Positions 1 to 13,377 of a stretch of 64,000 nt of DNA are shown piece after piece. The notes beneath the pieces were generated by a model. The model had not been told where the DNA came from, ran no database searches, and saw only the letters and a list, made by a program, of their open reading frames with translations. Positions within the stretch are counted from its first letter, which is position 1. Each line of letters opens with the position of its first letter. The stretch covers positions 1,798,001 through 1,862,000 of the forward strand of contig JAJQJQ010000047.1 in the NCBI GenBank assembly GCA_028622995.1, given 5' to 3'. The stretch is from Panagrolaimus kolymaensis (taxonomy: Eukaryota; Nematoda; Chromadorea; Rhabditida; Panagrolaimidae). The position numbers were made by a program, and so were the translations under genes.

Positions 1-30
1 ATTTTATATTTTGTCTGAAACATTGTACCT
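1..30 (+). repeat. Partial monomer at left window edge
   Basis: The window opens inside the right end of an A-type monomer (TATATTTTGTCTG, junction GAAACATTGTACCT). The array therefore continues upstream of the window. Confidence 0.9.
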
Positions 31-540
31 AAAGAAAGGCAATGCAATCAGAAAATCATTTTTTTGAAGCCTTTAAATTCAATCTGGATCCAAGTCAGGA
101 ATATTTGCTAATTATTTATTTTTTTATTTTATATTTTGTCTGAAACATTCTACCTCAAGAAAGGCAATGCAATCAGAAAATCATTTTTTTGTAGCCTTTA
201 AATTCAATCGGGATCCATGTAATAAATATTATCGATTTTTTAATTTATTATTTTAAATTTTGTCTGAAACATGGTACCTAAAGAAAGGCAATGCAATCAG
301 AAAATCATATTTTTGAAGCCTTTAAATTCAATCGGGATCCATGTTATAAATATTATCGATTTTTTAATTTATTATTTTAAATTTTGTCTGAATCATTCTA
401 CCTAAAGAAAGGCAATGCAATCAGAAAATCATTTTTTTGTAGCCTTTAAATTCAATCGGGATCCATGTAATAAATATTATCGATTTTTTAATTTATTATT
501 TTAAATTTTGTCTGAATCATTCTACCTCAAGAAAGGCAAT
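31..540 (+). repeat. Four-monomer block repeated at 4519-5028
   Basis: The monomer order is A (CTGG, T-rich tail ending TATTTTTTTATT), B, B with the KpnI junction and TATTTTT variant, then B. The same order with the same diagnostic variants starts at 4519, an offset of 4,488 bp (36 monomers). I noticed a few point differences, for example ATGTTATAAA near 341 where the other copy has ATGTAATAAA. After this block the first copy carries three more A monomers than the second, and the offset falls to 4,113 bp. The pattern fits segmental duplication followed by monomer gain or loss. Confidence 0.8.
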
Positions 541-3500
541 GCAATCAGAAAATCATTTTTTTGAAGCCTTTAAATTCAATCTGGATCCAAGTCAGGAATA
601 TTTGCTAATTATTTAATTTATTATTTTATATTTTGTCTGAAAAATTGTACCTAAAGAAAGGCAATGCAATCAGAAAATCACTTTTTTGAAGCCTTTAAAT
701 TCAATCGGGATCCAAGTCAGGAATATTTGCTAATTATTTAATTTATTATTTTATATTTTGTCTGAAACATTGTACCTAAAGAAAGGCAATGCAATCAGAA
801 AATCATTTTTTTGTAGCCTTTAAATTCAATCGGGATCCAAGTCAGGAATATTTGCTAATTATTTAATTTATTATTTTATATTTTGTCTGAAACATTGTAC
901 CTAAAGAAAGGCAATGCAATCAGAAAATCATTTTTTTGAAGCCTTTAAATTCAATCTGGATCCAAGTCAGGAATATTTGCTAATTATTTATTTTTTTATT
1001 TTATATTTTGTCTGAAACATTCTACCTCAAGAAAGGCAATGCAATCAGAAAATCACTTTTTTGAAGCCTTTAAATTCAATCGGGATCCAAGTCATGAATA
1101 TTTGCTAATTATTTAATTTATTATTTTATATTTTGTCTGAAAAATTGTACCTAAAGAAAGGCAATGCAATCAGAAAATCATTTTTTTGTAGCCTTTAAAT
1201 TCAATCGGGATCCATGTAATAAATATTATCGATTTTTTAATTTATTATTTTAAATTTTGTCTGAATCATTCTACCTCAAGAAAGGCAATGCAATCAGAAA
1301 ATCATTTTTTTGAAGCCTTTAAATTCAATCTGGATCCAAGTCAGGAATATTTGCTAATTATTTAATTTTTTATTTTATATTTTGTCTGAAACATTCTACC
1401 TCAAGAAAGGCAATGCAATCAGAAAATCACTTTTTTGAAGCCTTTAAATTCAATCGGGATCCAAGTCATGAATATTTGCTAATTATTTAATTTATTATTT
1501 TATATTTTGTCTGAAACATTTTACCTAAAGAAAGGCAATGCAATCAGAAAATCATTTTTTTGTAGCCTTTAAATTCAATCGGGATCCATGTAATAAATAT
1601 TATCGATTTTTTAATTTATTATTTTAAATTTTGTCTGAATCATTGTACCTAAAGAAAGGCAATGCAATCAGAAAATCATTTTTTTGTAGCCTTTAAATTC
1701 AATCGGGATCCATGTAATAAATATTATCGATTTTTTAATTTATTATTTTAAATTTTGTCTGAATCATTCTACCTCAAGAAAGGCAATGCAATCAGAAAAT
1801 CATTTTTTTGAAGCCTTTAAATTCAATCGGGATCCAAGTCAGGAATATTTGCTAATTATATAATTTATTATTTTATATTTTGTCTGAAAAATTGTACCTA
1901 AAGAAAGGCAATGCAATCAGAAAATCATTTTTTTGTAGCCTTTAAATTCAATCGGGATCCCAGTCAGGAATATTTGCTAATTATATAATTTATTATTTTA
2001 TATTTTGTCTGAAAAATTGTACCTAAAGAAAGGCAATGCAATCAGAAAATCATTTTTTTGTAGCCTTTAAATTCAATCGGGATCCATGTAATAAATATTA
2101 TCGATTTTTTAATTTATTTTTTTAAATTTTGTCTGAATCATTCTACCTCAAGAAAGGCAATGCAATCAGAAAATCATTTTTTTGAAGCCTTTAAATTCAA
2201 TCTGGATCCAAGTCAGGAATATTTGCTAATTATTTAATTTTTTATTTTATATTTTGTCTGAAACATTCTACCTCAAGAAAGACAATGCAATCAGAAAATC
2301 ATTTTTTTGAAGCCTTTAAATTCAATCGGGATCCCAGTCAGGAATATTTGCTAATTATATAATTTATTATTTTATATTTTGTCTGAAAAATTGTACCTAA
2401 AGAAAGGCAATGCAATCAGAAAATCATTTTTTTGTAGCCTTTAAATTCAATCGGGATCCATGTAATAAATATTATCGATTTTTTAATTTATTATTTTAAA
2501 TTTTGTCTGAATCATTCTACCTCAAGAAAGGCAATGCAATCAGAAAATCATTTTTTTGTAGCCTTTAAATTCAATCGGGATCCATGTAATAAATATTATC
2601 GATTTTTTAATTTATTATTTTAAATTTTGTCTGAATCATTCTACCTCAAGAAAGGCAATGCAATCAGAAAATCATTTTTTTGAAGCCTTTAAATTCAATC
2701 GGGATCCCAGTCAGGAATATTTGCTAATTATATAATTTATTATTTTATATTTTGTCTGAAAAATTGTACCTAAAGAAAGGCAATGCAATCAGAAAATCAT
2801 TTTTTTGTAGCCTTTAAATTCAATCGGGATCCATGTAATAAATATTATCGATTTTTTAATTTATTATTTTAAATTTTGTCTGAATCATTCTACCTCAAGA
2901 AAGGCAATGCAATCAGAAAATCATTTTTTTGAAGCCTTTAAATTCAATCTGGATCCAAGTCAGGAATATTTGCTAATTATTTAATTTTTTATTTTATATT
3001 TTGTCTGAAACATTCTACCTCAAGAAAGACAATGCAATCAGAAAATCATTTTTTTGAAGCCTTTAAATTCAATCGGGATCCCAGTCAGGAATATTTGCTA
3101 ATTATATAATTTATTATTTTATATTTTGTCTGAAAAATTGTACCTAAAGAAAGGCAATGCAATCAGAAAATCATTTTTTTGTAGCCTTTAAATTCAATCG
3201 GGATCCATGTAATAAATATTATCGATTTTTTAATTTATTATTTTAAATTTTGTCTTAATCATTCTACCTCAAGAAAGGCAATGCAATCAGAAAATCATTT
3301 TTTTGTAGCCTTTAAATTCAATCGGGATCCAAGTCAGGAATATTTGCTAATTATTTAATTTATTATTTTATATTTTGTCTGAAACATTGTACCTAAAGAA
3401 ATGCAATGCAATCAGAAAATCATTTTTTTGTAGCCTTTAAATTCAATCGGGATCCATGTAATAAATATTATCGATTTTTTAATTTATTATTTTAAATTTT

Positions 3501-4018
3501 GTCTGAATCATTCTACCTCAAGAAAGGCAATGCAATCAGAAAATCATTTTTTTGTAGCCTTTAAATTCAATCGGGATCCAAGTCAGGAATATTTGCTAAT
3601 TATTTAATTTATTATTTTATATTTTGTCTGAAACATTGTACCTAAAGAAAGGCAATGCAATCAGAAAATCATTTTTTTGAAGCCTTTAAATTCAATCTGG
3701 ATCCAAGTCAGGAATATTTGCTAATTATTTAATTTATTATTTTATATTATGTCTGAAAAATTGTACCTAAAGAAAGGCAATGCAATCAGAAAATCACTTT
3801 TTTGAAGCCTTTAAATTCAATCGGGATCCAAGTCATGAATATTTGCTAATTATTTAATTTATTATTTTATATTATGTCTGAAAAATTGTACCTAAAGAAA
3901 GGCAATGCAATCAGAAAATCACTTTTTTGAAGCCTTTAAATTCAATCGGGATCCAAGTCATGAATATTTGCTAATTATTTAATTTATTATTTTATATTTT
4001 GTCTGGAAAATTGTACCT

Positions 4019-4518
4019 AAAGAAAGGCAATGCAATCAGAAAATCATTTTTTTGTAGCCTTTAAATTCAATCGGGATCCAAGTCATGAATATTTGCTAAT
4101 TATTTAATTTATTATTTTATATTATGTCTGAAAAATTGTACCTAAAGAAAGGCAATGCAATCAGAAAATCACTTTTTTGAAGCCTTTAAAATCAATCGGG
4201 ATCCAAGTCATGAATATTTGCTAATTATTTAATTTATTATTTTATATTTTGTCTGGAAAATTGTACCTAAAGAAAGGCAATGCAATCAGAAAATCATTTT
4301 TTTGTAGCCTTTAAATTCAATCGGGATCCAAGTCATGAATATTTGCTAATTATTTAATTTATTATTTTATATTATGTCTGAAAAATTGTACCTAAAGAAA
4401 GGCAATGCAATCAGAAAATCACTTTTTTGAAGCCTTTAAATTCAATCGGGATCCAAGTCATGAATATTTGCTAATTATTTAATTTATTATTTTATATTTT
4501 GTCTGGAAAATTGTACCT
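4019..4518 (+). repeat. 250-bp A-A dimer, two copies
   Basis: Two tandem dimers, each 2 x 125 bp, alternate an A monomer with T7 and GTAGCC and one with CTTTTTT and GAAGCC. All carry AAGTCATG tails. The link before the second member is ATTATGTCTGAAAAATTG and before the first GTCTGGAAAATTG. The same alternation recurs in 7.6-8.1 and 8.9-9.4 kb. The second member of the first dimer has AAAATCAATC in place of AAATTCAATC at 4191, a mark shared with 7183, 7808 and 9057. Confidence 0.8.
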
Positions 4519-5015
4519 AAAGAAAGGCAATGCAATCAGAAAATCATTTTTTTGAAGCCTTTAAATTCAATCTGGATCCAAGTCAGGAATATTTGCTAAT
4601 TATTTATTTTTTTATTTTATATTTTGTCTGAAACATTCTACCTCAAGAAAGGCAATGCAATCAGAAAATCATTTTTTTGTAGCCTTTAAATTCAATCGGG
4701 ATCCATGTAATAAATATTATCGATTTTTTAATTTATTATTTTAAATTTTGTCTGAAACATGGTACCTAAAGAAAGGCAATGCAATCAGAAAATCATATTT
4801 TTGAAGCCTTTAAATTCAATCGGGATCCATGTAATAAATATTATCGATTTTTTAATTTATTATTTTAAATTTTGTCTGAATCATTCTACCTAAAGAAAGG
4901 CAATGCAATCAGAAAATCATTTTTTTGTAGCCTTTAAATTCAATCGGGATCCATGTAATAAATATTATCGATTTTTTAATTTATTATTTTAAATTTTGTC
5001 TGAATCATTCTACCT

Positions 5016-6511
5016 CAAGAAAGGCAATGCAATCAGAAAATCATTTTTTTGAAGCCTTTAAATTCAATCTGGATCCAAGTCAGGAATATTTGCTAATTAT
5101 TTATTTTTTTATTTTATATTTTGTCTGAAACATTCTACCTCAAGAAAGGCAATGCAATCAGAAAATCACTTTTTTGAAGCCTTTAAATTCAATCGGGATC
5201 CAAGTCATGAATATTTGCTAATTATTTAATTTATTATTTTATATTTTGTCTGAAAAATTGTACCTAAAGAAAGGCAATGCAATCAGAAAATCATTTTTTT
5301 GTAGCCTTTAAATTCAATCGGGATCCATGTAATAAATATTATCGATTTTTTAATTTATTATTTTAAATTTTGTCTGAATCATTCTACCTCAAGAAAGGCA
5401 ATGCAATCAGAAAATCATTTTTTTGAAGCCTTTAAATTCAATCTGGATCCAAGTCAGGAATATTTGCTAATTATTTAATTTTTTATTTTATATTTTGTCT
5501 GAAACATTCTACCTCAAGAAAGGCAATGCAATCAGAAAATCACTTTTTTGAAGCCTTTAAATTCAATCGGGATCCAAGTCATGAATATTTGCTAATTATT
5601 TAATTTATTATTTTATATTTTGTCTGAAACATTTTACCTAAAGAAAGGCAATGCAATCAGAAAATCATTTTTTTGTAGCCTTTAAATTCAATCGGGATCC
5701 ATGTAATAAATATTATCGATTTTTTAATTTATTATTTTAAATTTTGTCTGAATCATTCTACCTCAAGAAAGGCAATGCAATCAGAAAATCATTTTTTTGA
5801 AGCCTTTAAATTCAATCTGGATCCAAGTCAGGAATATTTGCTAATTATTTAATTTTTTATTTTATATTTTGTCTGAAACATTCTACCTCAAGAAAGGCAA
5901 TGCAATCAGAAAATCACTTTTTTGAAGCCTTTAAATTCAATCGGGATCCAAGTCATGAATATTTGCTAATTATTTAATTTATTATTTTATATTTTGTCTG
6001 AAACATTTTACCTAAAGAAAGGCAATGCAATCAGAAAATCATTTTTTTGTAGCCTTTAAATTCAATCGGGATCCATGTAATAAATATTATCGATTTTTTA
6101 ATTTATTATTTTAAATTTTGTCTGAATCATTCTACCTCAAGAAAGGCAATGCAATCAGAAAATCATTTTTTTGAAGCCTTTAAATTCAATCGGGATCCAA
6201 GTCAGGAATATTTGCTAATTATTTAATTTTTTATTTTATATTTTGTCTGAAACATTCTACCTCAAGAAAGACAATGCAATCAGAAAATCATTTTTTTGAA
6301 GCCTTTAAATTCAATCGGGATCCCAGTCAGGAATATTTGCTAATTATATAATTTATTATTTTATATTTTGTCTGAAAAATTGTACCTAAAGAAAGGCAAT
6401 GCAATCAGAAAATCATTTTTTTGTAGCCTTTAAATTCAATCGGGATCCATGTAATAAATATTATCGATTTTTTAATTTAATATTTTAAATTTTGTCTGAA
6501 TCATTCTACCT
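5016..6511 (+). repeat. 374-bp A-A-B trimer HOR, four units
   Basis: Four consecutive units of A (CTGG, AAGTCAGG), A (CTTTTTT, CGGG, AAGTCATG) and B occupy 5016-5389, 5390-5763, 5764-6137 and 6138-6511. Each is 125+125+124 = 374 bp. In the fourth unit the middle monomer has the CAGTCAGG tail and an ATATAATTTATT stretch instead, and the first has CGGG instead of CTGG. Related but less regular A-A-B order occurs at 1.0-1.6 kb. This is the clearest short-period HOR in the left part of the window. Confidence 0.85.
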
Positions 6512-6760
6512 CAAGAAAGGCAATGCAATCAGAAAATCATTTTTTTGTAGCCTTTAAATTCAATCGGGATCCAAGTCAGGAATATTTGCTAATTATTTAA
6601 TTTATTATTTTATATTTTGTCTGAAACATTGTACCTAAAGAAATGCAATGCAATCAGAAAATCATTTTTTTGTAGCCTTTAAATTCAATCGGGATCCATG
6701 TAATAAATATTATCGATTTTTTAATTTATTATTTTAAATTTTGTCTGAATCATTCTACCT

Positions 6761-9759
6761 CAAGAAAGGCAATGCAATCAGAAAATCATTTTTTTGTAGC
6801 CTTTAAATTCAATCGGGATCCAAGTCAGGAATATTTGCTAATTATTTAATTTATTATTTTATATTTTGTCTGAAACATTGTACCTAAAGAAAGGCAATGC
6901 AATCAGAAAATCATTTTTTTGAAGCCTTTAAATTCAATCTGGATCCAAGTCAGGAATATTTGCTAATTATTTATTTTTTTATTTTATATTTTGTCTGAAA
7001 CATTCTACCTCAAGAAAGGCAATGCAATCAGAAAATCATTTTTTTGAAGCCTTTAAATTCAATCTGGATCCAAGTCAGGAATATTTGCTAATTATTTAAT
7101 TTATTATTTTATATTATGTCTGAAAAATTGTACCTAAAGAAAGGCAATGCAATCAGAAAATCACTTTTTTGAAGCCTTTAAAATCAATCGGGATCCAAGT
7201 CATGAATATTTGCTAATTATTTAATTTATTATTTTATATTTTGTCTGGAAAATTGTACCTAAAGAAAGGCAATGCAATCAGAAAATCATTTTTTTGTAGC
7301 CTTTAAATTCAATCGGGATCCAAGTCAGGAATATTTGCTAATTATTTAATTTATTATTTTATATTATGTCTGAAAAATTGTACCTAAAGAAAGGCAATGC
7401 AATCAGAAAATCACTTTTTTGAAGCCTTTAAATTCAATCGGGATCCAAGTCATGAATATTTGCTAATTATTTAATTTATTATTTTATATTATGTCTGAAA
7501 AATTGTACCTAAAGAAAGGCAATGCAATCAGAAAATCACTTTTTTGAAGCCTTTAAATTCAATCGGGATCCAAGTCATGAATATTTGCTAATTATTTAAT
7601 TTATTATTTTATATTTTGTCTGGAAAATTGTACCTAAAGAAAGGCAATGCAATCAGAAAATCATTTTTTTGTAGCCTTTAAATTCAATCGGGATCCAAGT
7701 CATGAATATTTGCTAATTATTTAATTTATTATTTTATATTATGTCTGAAAAATTGTACCTAAAGAAAGGCAATGCAATCAGAAAATCACTTTTTTGAAGC
7801 CTTTAAAATCAATCGGGATCCAAGTCATGAATATTTGCTAATTATTTAATTTATTATTTTATATTTTGTCTGGAAAATTGTACCTAAAGAAAGGCAATGC
7901 AATCAGAAAATCATTTTTTTGTAGCCTTTAAATTCAATCGGGATCCAAGTCATGAATATTTGCTAATTATTTAATTTATTATTTTATATTATGTCTGAAA
8001 AATTGTACCTAAAGAAAGGCAATGCAATCAGAAAATCACTTTTTTGAAGCCTTTAAATTCAATCGGGATCCAAGTCATGAATATTTGCTAATTATTTAAT
8101 TTATTATTTTATATTTTGTCTGGAAAATTGTACCTAAAGAAAGGCAATGCAATCAGAAAATCATTTTTTTGTAGCCTTTAAATTCAATCGGGATCCATGT
8201 AATAAATATTATCGATTTTTTAATTTATTATTTTAAATTTTGTCTGAATCATTCTACCTCAAGAAAGGCAATGCAATCAGAAAATCATTTTTTTGTAGCC
8301 TTTAAATTCAATCGGGATCCAAGTCAGGAATATTTGCTAATTATTTAATTTATTATTTTATATTTTGTCTGAAACATTGTACCTAAAGAAAGGCAATGCA
8401 ATCAGAAAATCATTTTTTTGAAGCCTTTAAATTCAATCTGGATCCAAGTCAGGAATATTTGCTAATTATTTATTTTTTTATTTTATATTTTGTCTGAAAC
8501 ATTCTACCTCAAGAAAGGCAATGCAATCAGAAAATCATTTTTTTGAAGCCTTTAAATTCAATCTGGATCCAAGTCAGGAATATTTGCTAATTATTTAATT
8601 TATTATTTTATATTATGTCTGAAAAATTGTACCTAAAGAAAGGCAATGCAATCAGAAAATCACTTTTTTGAAGCCTTTAAATTCAATCGGGATCCAAGTC
8701 ATGAATATTTGCTAATTATTTAATTTATTATTTTATATTATGTCTGAAAAATTGTACCTAAAGAAAGGCAATGCAATCAGAAAATCACTTTTTTGAAGCC
8801 TTTAAATTCAATCGGGATCCAAGTCATGAATATTTGCTAATTATTTAATTTATTATTTTATATTTTGTCTGGAAAATTGTACCTAAAGAAAGGCAATGCA
8901 ATCAGAAAATCATTTTTTTGTAGCCTTTAAATTCAATCGGGATCCAAGTCATGAATATTTGCTAATTATTTAATTTATTATTTTATATTATGTCTGAAAA
9001 ATTGTACCTAAAGAAAGGCAATGCAATCAGAAAATCACTTTTTTGAAGCCTTTAAAATCAATCGGGATCCAAGTCATGAATATTTGCTAATTATTTAATT
9101 TATTATTTTATATTTTGTCTGGAAAATTGTACCTAAAGAAAGGCAATGCAATCAGAAAATCATTTTTTTGTAGCCTTTAAATTCAATCGGGATCCAAGTC
9201 ATGAATATTTGCTAATTATTTAATTTATTATTTTATATTATGTCTGAAAAATTGTACCTAAAGAAAGGCAATGCAATCAGAAAATCACTTTTTTGAAGCC
9301 TTTAAATTCAATCGGGATCCAAGTCATGAATATTTGCTAATTATTTAATTTATTATTTTATATTTTGTCTGAAACATTGTACCTAAAGAAAGGCAATGCA
9401 ATCAGAAAATCATTTTTTTGAAGCCTTTAAATTCAATCTGGATCCAATTCAGGAATATTTGCTAATTATTTATTTTTTTATTTTATATTTTGTCTGAAAC
9501 ATTCTACCTCAAGAAAGGCAATGCAATCAGAAAATCATTTTTTTGAAGCCTTTAAATTCAATCTGGATCCAAGTCAGGAATATTTGCTAATTATTTAATT
9601 TATTATTTTATATTATGTCTGAAAAATTGTACCTAAAGAAAGGCAATGCAATCAGAAAATCACTTTTTTGAAGCCTTTAAATTCAATCTGGATCCAAGTC
9701 AGGAATATTTGCTAATTATTTAATTTATTATTTTATATTATGTCTGAAAAATTGTACCT
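6761..9759 (+). repeat. A-rich block: 11 A, one B, 12 A
   Basis: Eleven A monomers (6761-8135, 1,375 bp) are followed by a single B (8136-8259) and twelve A (8260-9759, 1,500 bp). AAGTCATG tails and the GTCTGGAAAATTG and ATTATGTCTG junctions dominate. A marker AAAATCAATC occurs at 7183, 7808 and 9057. The 1,249-bp gap between the last two equals ten monomers and reflects duplication of a ten-monomer segment that includes the single B. Confidence 0.85.
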
Positions 9760-11877
9760 AAAGAAAGGCAATGCAATCAGAAAATCATTTTTTTGTAGCC
9801 TTTAAATTCAATCGGGATCCATGTAATAAATATTATCGATTTTTTAATTTATTATTTTAAATTTTGTCTGAATCATTCTACCTCAAGAAAGGCAATGCAA
9901 TCAGAAAATCATTTTTTTGAAGCCTTTAAATTCAATCTGGATCCAAGTCAGGAATATTTGCTAATTATTTAATTTATTATTTTATATTTTGTCTGAAAAA
10001 TTGTACCTAAAGAAAGGCAATGCAATCAGAAAATCACTTTTTTGAAGCCTTTAAATTCAATCGGGATCCAAGTCAGGAATATTTGCTAATTATATAATTT
10101 ATTATTTTATATTTTGTCTGAAACATTGTACCTAAAGAAAGGCAATGCAATCAGAAAATCATTTTTTTGTAGCCTTTAAATTCAATCGGGATCCATGTAA
10201 TAAATATTATCGATTTTTTAATTTATTATTTTAAATTTTGTCTGAATCATTCTACCTCAAGAAAGGCAATGCAATCAGAAAATCATTTTTTTGTAGCCTT
10301 TAAATTCAATCGGGATCCATGTAATAAATATTATCGATTTTTTAATTTATTATTTTAAATTTTGTCTGAAACATGGTACCTAAAGAAAGGCAATGCAATC
10401 AGAAAATCATATTTTTGAAGCCTTTAAATTCAATCGGGATCCATGTAATAAATATTATCGATTTTTTAATTTATTATTTTAAATTTTGTCTGAATCATTC
10501 TACCTTAAGAAAGGCAATGCAATCAGAAAATCATTTTTTTGAAGCCTTTAAATTCAATCTGGATCCAAGTCAGGAATATTTGCTAATTATTTAATTTATT
10601 ATTTTATATTTTGTCTGAAAAATTGTACCTAAAGAAAGACAATGCAATCAGAAAATCATTTTTTTGAAGCCTTTAAATTCAATCGGGATCCCAGTCAGGA
10701 ATATTTGCTAATTATATAATTTATTATTTTATATTTTGTCTGAAAAATTGTACCAAAAGAAATGCAATGCAATCAGAAAATCATTTTTTTGAAGCCTTTA
10801 AATTCAATCTGGATCCAAGTCAGGAATATTTGCTAATTATTTAATTTATTATTTTATATTATGTCTGAAAAATTGTACCTAAAGAAAGGCAATGCAATCA
10901 GAAAATCACTTTTTTGAAGCCTTTAAATTCAATCTGGATCCAAGTCAGGAATATTTGCTAATTATTTAATTTATTATTTTATATTTTGTCTGAAAAATTG
11001 TACCTAAAGAAAGACAATGCAATCAGAAAATCATTTTTTTGAAGCCTTTAAATTCAATCGGGATCCCAGTCAGGAATATTTGCTAATTATATAATTTATT
11101 ATTTTATATTTTGTCTGAAAAATTGTACCTAAAGAAATGCAATGCAATCAGAAAATCATTTTTTTGAAGCCTTTAAATTCAATCTGGATCCAAGTCAGGA
11201 ATATTTGCTAATTATTTAATTTATTATTTTATATTTTGTCTGAAAAATTGTACCTAAAGAAAGACAATGCAATCAGAAAATCATTTTTTTGAAGCCTTTA
11301 AATTCAATCGGGATCCCAGTCAGGAATATTTGCTAATTATATAATTTATTATTTTATATTTTGTCTGAAAAATTGTACCAAAAGAAATGCAATGCAATCA
11401 GAAAATCATTTTTTTGAAGCCTTTAAATTCAATCGGGATCCATGTAATAAATATTATCGATTTTTTAATTTATTATTTTAAATTTTGTCTGAATCATTCT
11501 ACCTCAAGAAAGGCAATGCAATCAGAAAATCATTTTTTTGTAGCCTTTAAATTCAATCGGGATCCATGTAATAAATATTATCGATTTTTTAATTTATTAT
11601 TTTAAATTTTGTCTGAATCATTCTACCTCAAGAAAGGCAATGCAATCAGAAAATCATTTTTTTGTAGCCTTTAAATTCAATCGGGATCCAAGTCAGGAAT
11701 ATTTGCTAATTATTTAATTTATTATTTTATATTTTGTCTGAAACATTGTACCAAAAGAAATGCAATGCAATCAGAAAATCATTTTTTTGTAGCCTTTAAA
11801 TTCAATCGGGATCCATGTAATAAATATTATCGATTTTTTAATTTATTAATTTAAATTTTGTCTGAATCATTCTACCT
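9760..11877 (+). repeat. Mixed A/B block with GAAATGC and GAAAGAC variants
   Basis: This stretch alternates A and B monomers. It holds a local cluster of copies where the invariant-looking AAAGGCAATGC reads AAATGCAATGC or AAAGACAATGC, and where TACCTAAAG reads TACCAAAAG (10.6-11.8 kb). These variants are linked in order in adjacent pairs, so they mark a short tandem expansion. There is also a three-B cluster around 10.2-10.5 kb. No gene or unique DNA is visible. Confidence 0.75.
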
Positions 11878-13377
11878 CAAGAAAGGCAATGCAATCAGAA
11901 AATCATTTTTTTGTAGCCTTTAAATTCAATCGGGATCCAAGTCAGGAATATTTGCTAATTATTTAATTTATTATTTTATATTTTGTCTGAAACATTGTAC
12001 CTAAAGAAAGGCAATGCAATCAGAAAATCATTTTTTTGAAGCCTTTAAATTCAATCTGGATCCAAGTCAGGAATATTTGCTAATTATTTATTTTTTTATT
12101 TTATATTTTGTCTGAAACATTCTACCTCAAGAAAGGCAATGCAATCAGAAAATCATTTTTTTGAAGCCTTTAAATTCAATCTGGATCCAAGTCAGGAATA
12201 TTTGCTAATTATTTAATTTATTATTTTATATTATGTCTGAAAAATTGTACCTAAAGAAAGGCAATGCAATCAGAAAATCACTTTTTTGAAGCCTTTAAAT
12301 TCAATCGGGATCCAAGTCATGAATATTTGCTAATTATTTAATTTATTATTTTATATTATGTCTGAAAAATTGTACCTAAAGAAAGGCAATGCAATCAGAA
12401 AATCACTTTTTTGAAGCCTTTAAATTCAATCGGGATCCAAGTCATGAATATTTGCTAATTATTTAATTTATTATTTTATATTATGTCTGAAAAATTGTAC
12501 CTAAAGAAAGGCAATGCAATCAGAAAATCACTTTTTTGAAGCCTTTAAATTCAATCGGGATCCAAGTCATGAATATTTGCTAATTATTTAATTTATTATT
12601 TTATATTTTGTCTGGAAAATTGTACCTAAAGAAAGGCAATGCAATCAGAAAATCATTTTTTTGTAGCCTTTAAATTCAATCGGGATCCAAGTCATGAATA
12701 TTTGCTAATTATTTAATTTATTATTTTATATTATGTCTGAAAAATTGTACCTAAAGAAAGGCAATGCAATCAGAAAATCACTTTTTTGAAGCCTTTAAAT
12801 TCAATCGGGATCCAAGTCATGAATATTTGCTAATTATTTAATTTATTATTTTATATTTTGTCTGGAAAATTGTACCTAAAGAAAGGCAATGCAATCAGAA
12901 AATCATTTTTTTGTTGCCTTTAAATTCAATCGGGATCCAAGTCAGGAATATTTGCTAATTATTTAATTTATTATTTTATATTTTGTCTGAAACATTGTAC
13001 CTAAAGAAAGGCAATGCAATCAGAAAATCATTTTTTTGAAGCCTTTAAATTCAATCTGGATCCAAGTCAGGAATATTTGCTAATTATTTATTTTTTTATT
13101 TTATATTTTGTCTGAAACATTCTACCTCAAGAAAGGCAATGCAATCAGAAAATCATTTTTTTGAAGCCTTTAAATTCAATCTGGATCCAAGTCAGGAATA
13201 TTTGCTAATTATTTAATTTATTATTTTATATTATGTCTGAAAAATTGTACCTAAAGAAAGGCAATGCAATCAGAAAATCACTTTTTTGAAGCCTTTAAAT
13301 TCAATCTGGATCCAAGTCAGGAATATTTGCTAATTATTTAATTTATTATTTTATATTATGTCTGAAAAATTGTACCT
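11878..13377 (+). repeat. Twelve consecutive A monomers
   Basis: The interval is 1,500 bp, or 12 x 125, with only A tails. It resembles the A runs at 6.8-9.8 kb in variant order (CTTTTTT with AAGTCATG, ATTATGTCTG junctions). One copy has GTTGCC in place of GTAGCC near 12914. Confidence 0.85.
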
